Shown here piece by piece: positions 11,826-24,200 of a stretch of 64,000 nt of DNA. The stretch is from Nemophila menziesii (taxonomy: Eukaryota > Streptophyta > Magnoliopsida > Boraginales > Hydrophyllaceae), in the NCBI GenBank assembly GCA_029959085.1, contig JARWIR010000005.1, positions 3,784,501 through 3,848,500 of the forward strand. Direction: 5' to 3'. The notes under the pieces were generated by a model, which ran no database searches, had not been told where the DNA came from, and saw only the letters and a program-made list of their open reading frames with translations. Position numbers and translations under genes: made by a program. Within the stretch, counting starts at the first letter, position 1; each line of letters begins with the position of its first letter.

Positions 11826-12830
11826 AGTATAAAAAGATTGAATCTTTATTAAAACCCACCAATATTTTTCAAATCTAGATCAATCCACTGTGTAAATATC
11901 AAAATTCAGACCAATTCATAAGTCTTGGTCAATTACTAAATGAACTTCGATTGCAGACCATATAAAGATTGAATTTTTATAAATGGAATACTCACCAAAT
12001 TCTAAATCAAATACAGAATTTTACTGCAAAATATCAGATCAATCCACCATGGAAAGTTCCAAATTCAGTATAAAGATTGGATTTTTATAATAAATACCAA
12101 AAACCCACCAGGAATATTCAAACTCTGAAACAAACCCAGAATTCTACTGCAAAATTCAGATAAATTAACCTCGTAAAATTCCAAAAAAAGATCAGTTGAA
12201 GTACACCTGAAGATCGCAAAATTGTCGGTATCATAGATATAGATACATGGTGAAATTTGAAGTTATGGATTGAGATTTGGTTGGGTGGTGTAGAAAGAGC
12301 TTTAACGAAGAGGGGTTTGGAAGGAAGAGTTTATGTTCTCTTATGGCTTTATATCTATCTTAATCAGGAAGGGGTATGAATGGTTCATGCACATGAAGGT
12401 CGGTCATACACAAGAGTTGAAAAATGAAATTGTGACTCACAAGGTGCTTGGACACTAAATTAAGAAGGGTACCCAACTTTCTTTTGAGTATAAAACACGT
12501 TTGAGGTTGATTATAGTAAAATATCTTGAAGATCGTCGTAATTTTTGTATTATTTGGATTTTTAGTAAGTTATATATTATATGTATGAAATCATTGCCAA
12601 TTTATTCAATTCCATACATGATCTTTTTCTTTAATTGGAATGCTTCGGGTAATATATAAAAATTCACTATCTTTCTTATATTAACAATTTCTTTTTTATT
12701 AATGGTAGGTATTAGGACCGATTACAAATACAAAGCCAATAAAAGAAAGTTTAGAATAACGTCAGATCTTAAAAAAATTTGATGTGAAGACTCGTCGTGG
12801 AACTTTCCATGTACAAATTTCTTTCACCAG
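11826..12830. other. 5' leader/promoter of L34Ae gene, then nothing recognised
   Basis: Read on the minus strand, 12,380-11,826 looks like promoter, leader and a probable leader intron. A sequence close to CAAATTCAGATCAATCCAC recurs loosely several times in 11,870-12,190. The rest is AT-rich without signal. Confidence 0.4.
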
Positions 12831-12839
12831 AACATTCTA

Positions 12840-13250
12840 AATACCATCCGGCGGGTCTTCCAAAATAACGCGAATATCTCCGGTCTTCATTCCAAAACTC
12901 TTTAACCAGTCCGCGCAATGATTCGCCTCTCTAATTACGGCCTTGATATCGAAACCTCTATTCATGCTCAACAACCCCTGTATCTCTTTTATCCAAAACC
13001 CAGTTGTACCACCCACATGGGGTCATGTTGAATGCAATCTGATGCCTCTGTAGAATATGTTTCTATGTCTAATTCACCAATTTCCATATCAATAGCCATC
13101 TTCAATCCTCATGAATCGCAATCAACTCTGCTACTATTATTGATGAACACTTGATCCCCATTGCAAAACCTTTCATCCACGTACCTTCCTTATCGCGTAC
13201 CAATCCACCCACTCCGCCAATCCTTCGTCTCACTAAAAGCTTTCATCTAT
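12840..13250 (-). pseudogene. RNase H-like (RVT_3) LINE remnant, frameshifted
   Basis: Minus-strand translation across several frames yields GGVGGLVRDKEGTWMKGFA, an AELIAIHE segment, a degenerate DIETYS (normally ETDS), REANHCADWLKSFG and a final EDPPDG. These are the successive landmarks of the RNase H domain at the end of plant LINE ORF2. Several frame breaks and a stop make it non-functional. It is diverged from the intact LINE at 19-25 kb. Confidence 0.75.
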
Positions 13251-13259
13251 ATTGAGTTA

Positions 13260-16075
13260 TGATAATGTTCATTTTCATTTTTGATAATATATCAATTATA
13301 ATTAAGCGGTCGAAGTCCAAAAAAAAAATTAAGCGGTCTAATTTTGAGAAACGTTAGATTTGATAATAAAACATAATTATACATAATACACGTAGCGATG
13401 ATCCACACTCAACATATAAAATATAGAAAACGACTTATTTAATTTTTCTCATAATCTACTTAATATGAATCTGGTAGTACGTGTTAACGATTTTAAGGAT
13501 GTCTTCCAAGATTAAAACATTCTCTAGCCTGTTGCTTGTGTAGATAATTTTGATTTTAGATATTTTTAACGATGGTAAAATATAAATTATGATAACTATC
13601 ATTTCATCATATTTGAGTTATTTGTGTTGTGTTTAGCATGAGTGCATGAGTTCGATGTCGATGTCCCGATATGTGTGGTTCTTTTTTCAAGGTTTGAGAT
13701 ATTATTTGAAATATCGTTCAGTGAGACATAAGCTTAACATAGTTATGATTTGCTGCAAAACACATGTGTGACAATTTGGTGATCAATTTCATTTCAGACT
13801 AACCCTTTTAATCATAAGATTTACTCTAGGTAGTAGTTTACTTGGTATAATAGTTAATCATTATTATTAAATAATCATAATTGCACTTATATCAACTTAC
13901 CTCCTGCTTTATGTTTACATTTCCACAACATTATCAAAGCATTTTACTAGAGCACATACAAAAAATAGGCCATAAACTATTGGGTAAACCCATTTTTAGG
14001 CCACGTCTTTAAAAAAAAAAATTAGGCCATATGTTATCAATAGTGCCATTTTGTTACCATTTCACCAACAAAAAGTGTTTTTTTTGGGTTACACGTTAGA
14101 CTACTCCCTAGAGAGGTCCTAGGATTGAATCTTATTGGAAAGAAAGTGATTCCGATTCCAAAGTGTCTTTCATATGTATGCAAAAACAAATATAAGAATT
14201 AAAAACTGATATTTTTAAAAAAATTCAAAAATTTGTGAAATTAGTTAAAGTGATAATTGTTATGAGGTCTATAACTCAACAAATCATGTTTTAAGAAGTT
14301 CAATCCAAAAGTTTGGATGAATAAGTTCATTTTTTTATTCTTCCTTTATGATATACCCAATATAACCTTATTTGAACTCTTATGCACGTGAAAAAAATTA
14401 ACAAATAACCAATTAGTTCTTAAGATCATGCACTTAAGTTGTTACCATAACAGATTCATTGAAATAGTGGGTCCAATTATATAAGCATTCAACGTTTTCG
14501 TTAAGCAAAAGGAAGCAAACTAAGCAACCTAGAAAATATTCTCAAGAACAAGTGTGCTCAACTAGGCCCTAATGGTCGACACCTCCACTGGGGCTGTTAG
14601 TATTATTTTCAACGTCGTTGCGAGCTCGCCGGAGTCGGACTCTTCATCGCAAAATATTTCTTGGTTGATAAACATGAGCCTTTTTTACTATGGCTGAGGC
14701 AAGTGGTCTGTTTTTCTTTTCTTCGCCGTTTTCGTGTTCAGCACGAGAGTTTATGGACACCGCCTTTACATGGGATTTTAATGGACAGAACCCAACAGAT
14801 GTTGTACATAGGTGTTATGAGTTATGCTTTTACACAACCCACTAAATTATACCCTCTAGCCCAGCACCGTGTCTGCAAACCTTAACGCACCGTTTGAGCT
14901 CCTTTTACTGTTGCATTACCACCATTGCCTTCATGGGACCGTTGCATCACCACCATTACCTTCATTGGGATCATTGCCTAACTAGGATGAAAGCGCTTTT
15001 GGGTTGTATGCCCGTAGCCTTCGTCCCCGCCAACCCACCATTCTCTTTTCTCGTGTTTGTGCGATCAATAAGAGCACTTTCGGTTGTCGTCTCTACTGGG
15101 CTGACAGTTGTTTTGTGTAGCGGGCTCGCCGGCGTGGCATCAACGTATCCACCAATCTCTTGTGAGTCTATGTGCGTCCGGAACGCCTAAATGCGATGTT
15201 CTGCTTGCTTTCTGGGCTCGTCGGATAACCTTTCGTCGTTGGGCGTTTTAAGCTCTTTTTCATTTTGCAGAATTTTCTCTCATGATTGATTGTTGGGGTG
15301 CATTGAATGCAAATGATATGTTTAATATGGCTTGTGTTCTGCAGCAACGATTGATATGTTTAATTACTACGCGTGGGCTCACTTAAGAGTAATAAGGACC
15401 AAGATTTTTAGTCTAGTGGGTTGGACCTTATGAAAAAAAGTTTCTTAGGATATGATCTTTTTGAGTTATAAACACTTAATTAAATTACTTTGTTTTTGTT
15501 AAAATTTAATCCAAATACACTAGAAACCTTTTATTTCTATTGTTTTTTTTTTCCATTAGAAATGTGAATCTAAATAATAGTAAAACTTACACCTTTCTTT
15601 GTATTAGATAGTCATTTAATCTCACTAAAGTCGGATCCTATAATTTTTTGTATTTACTAAAATAACCATCGAATCACTCAATATTATGTTGTCTTCCTAA
15701 CTTCTTCTTAATAGTAAGCTCATTTGTCAAAATTTAAAGTGGACCATAAGTCAAATGTCACCCACTAAAACTTGAAAACATTAACTACATCATTAGACCT
15801 TTCAAGAGGACATAATTTAAGTCAAGATAAATGGTGGCACAAAGCAGTTGGATGCTATTAAGACATTAGTGAAAATTACGTAAAGAACATAATGACAAAT
15901 AGAAAAAGAAAAGAAAAAAGAGAGAAAACTGAAACAGGAGTAAAACACAAGTTAGGAGTCAAAGACTCAAAATAGAATACATACTTGTCGAAAAACATAA
16001 AAATTAAAAAAATCTAGCTCACCTATATAGACTTCTCGTAGTAAATTTTCGAGCCTAGTCGATTGTTTTTCTTCT
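13260..16075. other. Intergenic; GC-richer patch at 14.57-15.25 kb, no gene assigned
   Basis: Mostly AT-rich. A GC-richer patch at about 14,570-15,250 has open frames but no domain I recognise. It contains a direct duplication near 14,910-14,975 (GTTGCAT.ACCACCATT..CCTTCAT). It may be an old captured fragment inside an element, but I found no termini. Confidence 0.4.
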
Positions 16076-16084
16076 TTTTAATAA

Positions 16085-17406
16085 GGGTCAATTACCTAAA
16101 GTACTTGATGAACATCTTAGTGGCATATGAGAATCAAGTGATTCCTTTTTTCTATTTAAAGGTTTAAAATTAACAAATGTTATTATTACCTTTATAAAGT
16201 ATATAAAACAAAAAAATAGATTATTCTTTCTCCTCCATTACTATTATCCTCTCTCCTCCACTATTATTAATCTTTCACCTCCTTTATTATTTTTTCTCTC
16301 TCCTCCTTCATTAACAATCAATAATTTCCAGTTCCGGCCACAACCACCGCCGGAAAAGGTATTGAGCATATTTTACTGAGCATATTTTTCTGAGCATATT
16401 TTATTGAGCATATTAGACTGAGTTTCGGAAAAGAGTGTTGAGCATCGAAAATAGTTGCTAAGGATTCGAGTTTTACTGATGAGTAAATTTACTGAGCATG
16501 CTCGTATGCTCAGTAAATTTACCGAGTATTAATAAATCAGCTATACATTAACACAAATCAGTTATACATTAAACTCAAATCAACTATACATTAACACAAA
16601 TCAGCTATACATTAAAAGTTATGAGTATTTACATCTCCTGAGTATGGCTTCGAAAATTACAACGACCTATTCGAATAAGAAAATGAAAAAAGAAAAAGAA
16701 ATTAGACTTGCTGAGCATGGTTCGAACTTGCTGAGCGTAGTTCGAACTTGCTGAGCGTGTTTCGAACTTGTTGAGCGTGGTTCGAACTTGCTGAGCGTGG
16801 TTCCATGACCGAGTTTCAGCCATCAACGAAGATCCAGATCTATTCTGGCGAACTAAGATTCTGGCGGTTTTCTTTCGCGGTGGTTCCTAGCAAATCTTCG
16901 TTTTCTTTCTCACGGAGCGGCGGGATCGAGATTCATTGTCACTGTCATCTTCACCATTAACGAATCACGATGGGCCATGGCTGCTGCTGCTTGTTTCGCC
17001 GGAACTGAATGAGATGTTTTGGCGGCGGCTTCGCCGGAAAAACTCCAAAACGACGGCTCCGTGCTGGTGGTGAGGGTGGATCTGGCCATGGCTGATTCGG
17101 CCGCAGGAAAAACTCCAGCTAAAGTTTAAGTTTTCATGGAATTCGATGAAGAAAATAGAGAGAGAAAATAGAGTTACGGGAGTGAACAAAAGAGAGGAGA
17201 GAGAATGTGATTTAGGGTTTTAAAATATTTTCTGAATAAAACTAGTATATATAGGACAATAAAAAACAAAAAGGGGTATAATAGTAATTGGGAATTTAGG
17301 CTTATAGTGTTAAAATTGGTTTGTGGCCTTTAGTAAGAAGATCAAATCCAGTCGGTCTTGTTGGATCCCGAAGTGGTGTCTTCAACACCCCTTGGGTAAT
17401 AATCTC
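16085..17406. mobile_element. Non-autonomous Mutator-like element, copy A
   Basis: It begins GGGTCAATTACC and ends GGTAATAATCTC. The reverse complement of the end (GAGATTATTACC) aligns with the start, and weaker inverted similarity runs inward for 50-80 bases. The 9-mer TTTTAATAA is present at 16,076-16,084 and 17,407-17,415, a perfect 9-bp target duplication, the hallmark of Mutator superfamily insertion. The interior has no transposase. It holds TGAGCATATT repeats (16,365-16,430), five 20-base units CTGAGCATGGTTCGAACTTG (about 16,708-16,805) and a GC-richer segment. On the minus strand that segment resembles a CT-rich leader plus an N-terminal coding start (17,190-16,965), as if a gene fragment had been captured. 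A diverged sister copy is at 57.3 kb. Confidence 0.85.
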
Positions 17407-17665
17407 TTTTAATAACACATTAGATATGGCTAATAAAAAAATAACATATGTATTTTCTCTATCCATTTTTATTTATTAACATTTTTAGTACGTAGAATTA
17501 AGATAAGTATTTAATATTTTTTATTTTTATACAAATACTCTTAATTAATATACATAAGATTATTTATAATAATATTTTTTTTACTATTTAATTCAATGTA
17601 ATATTAAAAAAAATAAGCACATACCTTTAAAAAGTTAAACAAATAAAAATAGATGGAATGAGTAA

Positions 17666-17896
17666 GACCCCGTTTGGGATTGATTATTTTGGAGCTAAAA
17701 GTGCTTTTTGATTAAAATTAAAACATTTGTAAAAAATATTAAAAAATATTTTGACATCTAAAATCACTTTAAGTGATTATTTTAATAATCACTAATCTAA
17801 TGCTTTTCTTAAAAGTGATTTTAAGAGTCTAAAATATTGCTATGGATCTAAAATCACTTTAAGTGATTATTTTGAAAAGCAATCCCAAACGAGCAC
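17666..17896. mobile_element. Tourist-like MITE (PIF/Harbinger type)
   Basis: A 231-base element with terminal inverted repeats GACCCCGTTTGGGATTG and, at the other end read in reverse, GTGCTCGTTTGGGATTG. It is flanked on both sides by TAA (17,663-17,665 and 17,897-17,899), the 3-bp target usual for this class. The inside repeats AAAATCACTTTAAGTGATTA. Confidence 0.75.
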
Positions 17897-17899
17897 TAA

Positions 17900-19030
17900 G
17901 TAAATGTCGACTACGTTCCATTTAACCGCTTCATTTGGATAGAAATTTTTTTCTACCACCTTATTATCCCTTAACTAATTATAGAAAAAACTCCAAAAAA
18001 CATTGATATTTTTCACATATTTTATCAACCCGGACCATATATTATTAATTATTTACAATTTTGACCATATTTTTCATAATTTTATTATAAAATTTATAAA
18101 CTCGAAAGACGAGTTAATCTTTTAACGCGTTATATTTGTATTGTTCACGATTCGTTCTATATTATGAATCGGTCATTGCAAAGGTATCACATTTTAATTG
18201 ACTAACTAGTCCTTCAAATTGGTCAAAATTGATCAAAATTAGACTCAATTCAAAGATGTGACAAAAATAGACACAATTGAAAATATGTTAAAATTGATAA
18301 AACAAAGCTAACGATTATTCATTTTACCTTTAAAATAAGACAGGAATAAGGATTGGTTATTGCATGCATAGAGACTTGTTCATTGAAATTTCATAAACTA
18401 GTGACATATTATGTGAGCACGAGGAACGCTCGAGTAGGGTTGTTGCGGGACTAGGTAGGACATGCTTATTTATAATGACAACTCAGAGTTAAACCGGATG
18501 ACAAATAAGAGAATAGCATCGGGTTGTTGGCGGCTAAATATATAGTACGTGAGTCCTCCTAACATATTATATGACATTATTACGAGATATAAATTACTGG
18601 ATCACACGTAAAAATTTACTTACTATCTTGATATAACTCTATTAAGGTTCAGATCCAAGAGATATAAAAGAAACTCATGACATATTTGCTTTAATACTCT
18701 TTCAAATTATTTTTAAATATTTGTATCCAATACTTTAAGTGATCGTTTGGAAAGTATTTCCTTTTTAAACACTTGAAAATGTTTCTAATTTTTTAAAAGT
18801 GTTTTAGATCCTGAAAATACGTTTAGGAGAAGTATCATATTTGTTTTTTTTTAAACATCTAAAATGATTCAAAATTTTAAAAACATTATTAATAATTTTT
18901 ACAAATATTCTAATTTTATTCTAAAAGTACTTTTTACTTAAAAATAAATATTTTTAGACGTGTCTAAATTCGATTGATGATGATACACATATTATACAAA
19001 TTTGTTATTAGAATAATAAAGGTTGAGTTG
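17900..19030. other. Intergenic, AT-rich, no gene seen
   Basis: No coding region. Near 18,735-18,960 there are loosely repeated AAACACTT/AAACATCTAAAATG motifs that resemble a decayed MITE, without clear ends. Confidence 0.5.
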
Positions 19031-19131
19031 GAAAACGTATTTTTTTATTTTTATAACTTTTTAAAAAAAGTTCCACTAAAAAAAGCTCCGAGATATCAGG
19101 AAGCCCTAAATATCCAAAGCCAAGTTCCACG

Positions 19132-21156
19132 ATGGAACCTTCGCCGTTACCACCGCCGGCACTGCCGGATGGACATTTTCGAACGGAAAAACCAACAGAA
19201 ATCGAACCAACAGGGGATCACGATAATATGCAAACAGACGAGTATGTAGCAGCACCAAAACCTGCAGAAGAATTTTCGACCTTGCTTGAATCCTTCGACG
19301 TGCTGCGCCAAGGAAAAAGGCAACGGGCCTCTGAACCCGTGAAGGAATCTGCAATAACCGAGGGCCATGCTGGAAGAACAGCAACTGCTGCTTCACAACC
19401 GAACAATTTTGGTTCTCTGCAAAACACAAAAAATTCGACAGTTATGGGAAGAGGAGGACTCAATCCACCATTGAAGCTAGGAGGTTGGAAAGGTTCTTTG
19501 ACCGGGAATAACGTAGTGATTCCGATAATAATTGATGATGAGGAAGATAAGGTTAGGAAGCCAATGGAAGAGGAAGAAGTTTCTGAATTTGAAGCCTTGA
19601 TAGAAGATGATGTGTTAGATGTGGAGGATAATATCCCGACAGTCCTTAGAACACGAGAGGAAATCAGAGAAGGGATTCGGTTATGGAGAAACACCGTGGT
19701 GGTGCGTTTACTAGGTAGAGAGGTAGGCTTCACTTATCTCTCGAATAAACTTCGTCAGATATGGAATCCGGTTGGGAATTTAGAAGTAGTCGATGTGGGT
19801 AACGGATACTTTATGGTAAAGTTTGAAAATAGGGAGGATTTCAACTTTGCGATAGCGGGAGGACCATGGATGGTACTAGACCATTATTTGATTGTACGGG
19901 AATGGACACCAACGTTTAATGCGATTACGAACTCAATCACCACAACTACAGCCTGGGTAAGAATATCTAATGTGGGTATGCACAACTACACGGCGAGAAT
20001 CTTGAGAAAAATCGGAGACAAAATAGGAAAAACGGTGAGAATCGATCCCTTAACGAAAGGGAGACTTAGGGGCAATTATGCAAGACTAGCTGTTGAGATA
20101 GATTTAAGTAAACCACTTGAACCTGAAGTTAGGATTGGCCCGGATGTTTGTAAAGTGGAGTATGAAGGATTGCACCTTATATGCTATGGATGTGGTAAGT
20201 TTGGTCATAGGAAGGAAGGTTGCCCCCCAAATGCAACTAGGAATGATGGTGCTACTTCCGGAAATAATACAACACAAGCTCCAAGAGAGTTAATAGAAGC
20301 GGTGAGGGTAGAACCGAAGGAGAAATATGGGGAATGGATGACTGTAAGAAGAAATAATAGAGGCTTCGGTAAAGAGAGAACAATTAACGGACAAAATGCG
20401 CAAAAATCAACGAATACAAGAGGGTTGGGATCAAGATATGAGGCGCTACGGTTAGATGATATCGTTTGGGGTTCGGAAAACAGAAATGGAAAGTCCAATC
20501 AAAACAAGGGACAATCTTCTGGAATGGGCTCAAAGCAAAATAAAGGGAAAAAGGTAGTAGGTAGTACGGAAATACACGGGCAAAATCGGGGAAATGTAGG
20601 ACACAAAATAATAGCCGCGCCTAATTTTGAACAACAAAGAACACTTCATTCTGTTCTAGAAGTTAGGGAATTTTCAGCGGGAACATCTGGGGACAAAGAA
20701 TTGGAAAAGAATGGACATAGCAAGGGTAGTATGATTAATAAAAACAGGAGCATAGGCGGTACTATTGGAGGTCAGGGAGGGTCAAATAAAAGTAACATTA
20801 GTGGAACAAATCATGAGCAAACAAGAGGAGTACCAGGAGCTTTGGAGGAAAATTTGGAGGGTATTTGTGCAATTTTTGGGGAACAAAATAGTGCCACTTT
20901 ACCGAGAGCACAACAAGTTTTTCGAAGCAGCTCATCACAGCAGCTCGGAGCTGTGATGCCAGCGAGTACACCTGCAGCAACCGCGGAAATTCCTGCTTCG
21001 AGTACAGACCGTGGACCTGAAGAGCAGGTACCTGATCCGAGGAGGGACCACATCATGCAGGAACCCCAATGTCCAGATATAACACCGGTGGGGCCCAGTT
21101 CAGAAGATCAACACAAGAACACTGAGGATGTGGTGATGACCACTACCTCAAATTAA
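19132..21156 (+). CDS. LINE ORF1: DUF4283 and CCHC zinc-knuckle RNA-binding protein
   Basis: 674 residues. An acidic, low-complexity N-terminus is followed by a DUF4283-type domain at about residues 165-270, with landmarks WNPVGNLEVVDVGNGYFMV and GGPWMVLDHYLIVREW. A CCHC knuckle lies at residues 351-364 (C-x2-C-x4-H-x4-C, CYGCGKFGHRKEGC). The remaining 300 residues are Gly/Asn/Ser/Lys-rich and probably disordered. In this class the protein binds the element's own RNA to form the retrotransposition particle; that role is family knowledge. It starts at the first ATG of the element and has no internal break. ORF2 follows after 46 bases in another frame. Confidence 0.9.
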   Translation: MEPSPLPPPALPDGHFRTEKPTEIEPTGDHDNMQTDEYVAAPKPAEEFSTLLESFDVLRQGKRQRASEPVKESAITEGHAGRTATAASQPNNFGSLQNTKNSTVMGRGGLNPPLKLGGWKGSLTGNNVVIPIIIDDEEDKVRKPMEEEEVSEFEALIEDDVLDVEDNIPTVLRTREEIREGIRLWRNTVVVRLLGREVGFTYLSNKLRQIWNPVGNLEVVDVGNGYFMVKFENREDFNFAIAGGPWMVLDHYLIVREWTPTFNAITNSITTTTAWVRISNVGMHNYTARILRKIGDKIGKTVRIDPLTKGRLRGNYARLAVEIDLSKPLEPEVRIGPDVCKVEYEGLHLICYGCGKFGHRKEGCPPNATRNDGATSGNNTTQAPRELIEAVRVEPKEKYGEWMTVRRNNRGFGKERTINGQNAQKSTNTRGLGSRYEALRLDDIVWGSENRNGKSNQNKGQSSGMGSKQNKGKKVVGSTEIHGQNRGNVGHKIIAAPNFEQQRTLHSVLEVREFSAGTSGDKELEKNGHSKGSMINKNRSIGGTIGGQGGSNKSNISGTNHEQTRGVPGALEENLEGICAIFGEQNSATLPRAQQVFRSSSSQQLGAVMPASTPAATAEIPASSTDRGPEEQVPDPRRDHIMQEPQCPDITPVGPSSEDQHKNTEDVVMTTTSN

Positions 21157-21202
21157 AGCGCAATCGGGTATCCCCCTATCTATTCTTTTGTCATTTATTC
21201 TA

Positions 21203-24200
21203 ATGAATTGTACACAAGATAATGCAGAAACTAATTGGGGGCGGTCCAACCAACCTCTAAATATCCTCGTTTGGAATTGTCATGGTGCTGCTAATCAAAA
21301 TTTTCGCCGAATTGTTCGTGATATGATGGCGAATTATAAAGTTTGGTTAACCGTTATAGTAGAACCAAGGATCAGTGGGGCGAACGCGGATAGAGTTATC
21401 AATTCATTACAAAAGGATAACTCCGTCCGGGTTGACTCCGAATGTTACAAAGGTGGTATATGGCTCATTTGGGATAATTCAGATATTTCAGTTCGTGTTA
21501 TTTCAGCTGGGAAACAAGTAATCAATGTGGAAGTGAGTCAAAAAGGATGTAGAACGTGGATCTTTTCAGCAATTTACGCGAGTCCCCGACAGAAAGAACG
21601 AGTTGATTTGTGGAATGCATTATATCAAGCCTTTCACACTTTAACTATACCATGGTTAGTGGCTGGAGATTTTAATCAAATAGGAAAGGAGGAAGACAAA
21701 AGAGGAGGTGTAGATGGGGTTACTAGAAGGATTGAGTTGTTTGAGGAATGGAGGGAAAGCTGTAGTTTGGTGGATTTGGGTTTCGAAGGACCGCGGTTTA
21801 CATGGTGTGATTCGTGGAATACTGGTCAACGAATTCTGAAAAGGTTAGATAGAGCGTATGGTAATTCGGAGTGGGTAGATCTATTTCCAAGAGCCCGGGT
21901 CACACATTTGGCAAGAATGCATTCCGATCATTTACCTATTTTAATTCAGATTAGTCCTGAACAAAGACAGAAAGCTTACACTCGTCCCTTTCGCTTCGAA
22001 ACATCATGGTGTCTTCACAAGGGATTCCAAGGATTCGTTCAAGAAAAGTGGGAAGGAGATGAGATTGGAGTTGGTTTGGGTGTGAAAGAAATACAGAAAC
22101 ATATTCAGAGATGGAAATTTGAGAGCTTTGGAAATATTCATAAGAGGAAAAGATTATTAATTGCTAGAATTGGAGGCATACAGAAATCCCTACAGGTTTC
22201 GTATAATTCTTCGCTCCGGCTCTTGGGTAACAGATTAATGAATGAATATGAGAGTGTCCTAAAACAGGAGGAGGTCATGTGTTTTCAGAATTCGAGAGAT
22301 ACTTGGATAAAGGATGGGGATCGGAATACAAGGTACTATCATTTATCAAGGATTATAAGGAAAAAGAAAGCGAAATGTGTCAGATTATTAAATGATAATA
22401 ACGAGTGGGTGGAGGAGGATGGTAGTTTGAAAACATTGGTAAGGGACTATTTTGTCCTACTCTACAAAGCTCCAGATGATAAAGTTGGGATTTTCTCGCT
22501 TCCCAAAGTTGAGTTTATTGGAGAAGAAGTTTTCAAAGAATTAAGTATTCCTTTTTCAAAAGAAGAAATCAGAAATGCCGTTTTCCAATCAAATCCGATG
22601 AAGGCACCAGGTCCGGATGGGATGTCTGCGGCTTTTTATCAAAAGTGTTGGGAAACAGTCGCATCGTCAGTTGAAGGAATGTTCCAGAAGGCGCTAGATA
22701 CAGGCCACCTTCCTCCGAATCTGAATGGTACCCTCATTCACCTCATTCCGAAGGTTGCGGATCCGGATAGAGTGAGTTTACTTCGGCCAATCAGCCTAAT
22801 TAATTCACCGTGTAAATTCATTATGAAGGCGATGGTGAATAGGCTTCGTCCTATTCTTGCGGAAAAAATTGGACCTTATCAAAGTAGCTTTTTGCCTGGT
22901 AGATCAACCACGGATAATATTGTTCTAGTTAAAGAAGTAGATCACAGAATGCGGCATATCAAAGGTCAAAAAGGTATAATGGCGGTAAAAATTGATCTCG
23001 CAAAAGCGTATGATAAAATTCGTTGGGAGTTCATTGAGGATACAATAAGGAGTTTTGGCTTTCCACCAAATTGGATTTCGATTATAATGACGAGTATGGC
23101 GGAAAATGAGATGACAGTGCTATGGAATGGAGAGCCCTTGCCAGCCTTTAAACCTTATCGAGGGATAAGGCAAGGTGATCCTCTCTCCCCTTATATTTTT
23201 ATTTTATGCATGGAGCGATTATCTATCCTAATACAAGAGTTATGTGATAATGGAAGTTGGAAACCGATTATGATGGAAAGGGGTGGTCCGAAATTATCTC
23301 ACCTCTTTTTTGCTGACGATCTTATTTTATTTTGTGAGGCTTCTTTGTCACAGGTTAATTTAATTCATGAGACGCTTGATGTATTTTGCCATGAGGCGGG
23401 CCAAACCTTAAGCGCGGAGAAATCCTTAATTTACTTCTCAAAGAATGTACCTATGGATTTACAAGTTGAATTAGCCGGAATAAGTGAGTTTTGTCTCAGT
23501 GATACGTTCGGGAATTACTTAGGAGCGCCTATTCATTCGGGTCGTTTACCTAAAGGGTTCTATAAGCGAATCATGGAGAAAATGAGAGGGAAACTAGCGG
23601 GATGGAAAGCGAAAAGTTTATCTCTAGCTGGGCGTATTACTCTAGCGCAATCGGTATTGAGCGCCATACCGACCTACCAGATGCAAATCATGAAATTACC
23701 GCTATATGTATGTGATGAAATCGATCGAATAGTTCGGAATTTCGTTTGGGGGTCTTCGGATGAAAAGAGGAAAATACACTGGGTTGCTTGGGATCAACTC
23801 TGTAAATCTAAATTGAATGGTGGATTGGGTTTCCGAGGAGCTAGGAACTTTAACTTAGCGTTATTGGCGAAATTAGGGTGGAGATTGCTAAAGGATCATA
23901 AGGTTGCGTGGGTACAAATCATGAAAAGCAAATACTTTAAGGAAGGGATTTTTCAGAAGCTAAAGAAAGTCACTGATTCGAGTATTTGCGGAGCCGTGTT
24001 AACTGGAATTAATGTCCTCCGTGAAGGAATAATTGAAGTGGAAGTGGGTGGCGATGTAAACTATAAATGGAAACATGAATGTTCTGGGAATTTTAGTGTC
24101 AAATCGGCATTTAAAAAAATTGCAGATGAGGTCCCTGGTCTGCCCTTTCGTTGGGAGCGAATCTGGAAAGCTAAGTGCTCACAGAAAGCACGGGTCTTAT

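Noticed and set aside
14661..15190. Two plus-strand open frames of 74 and 98 codons
   Set aside because: No recognisable domain, no splice context and a local duplication; not called as genes.
19106..21056. Minus-strand frames across LINE ORF1
   Set aside because: The plus-strand frame carries DUF4283 and a CCHC knuckle and is flanked by a matching target duplication; the others have no domain.
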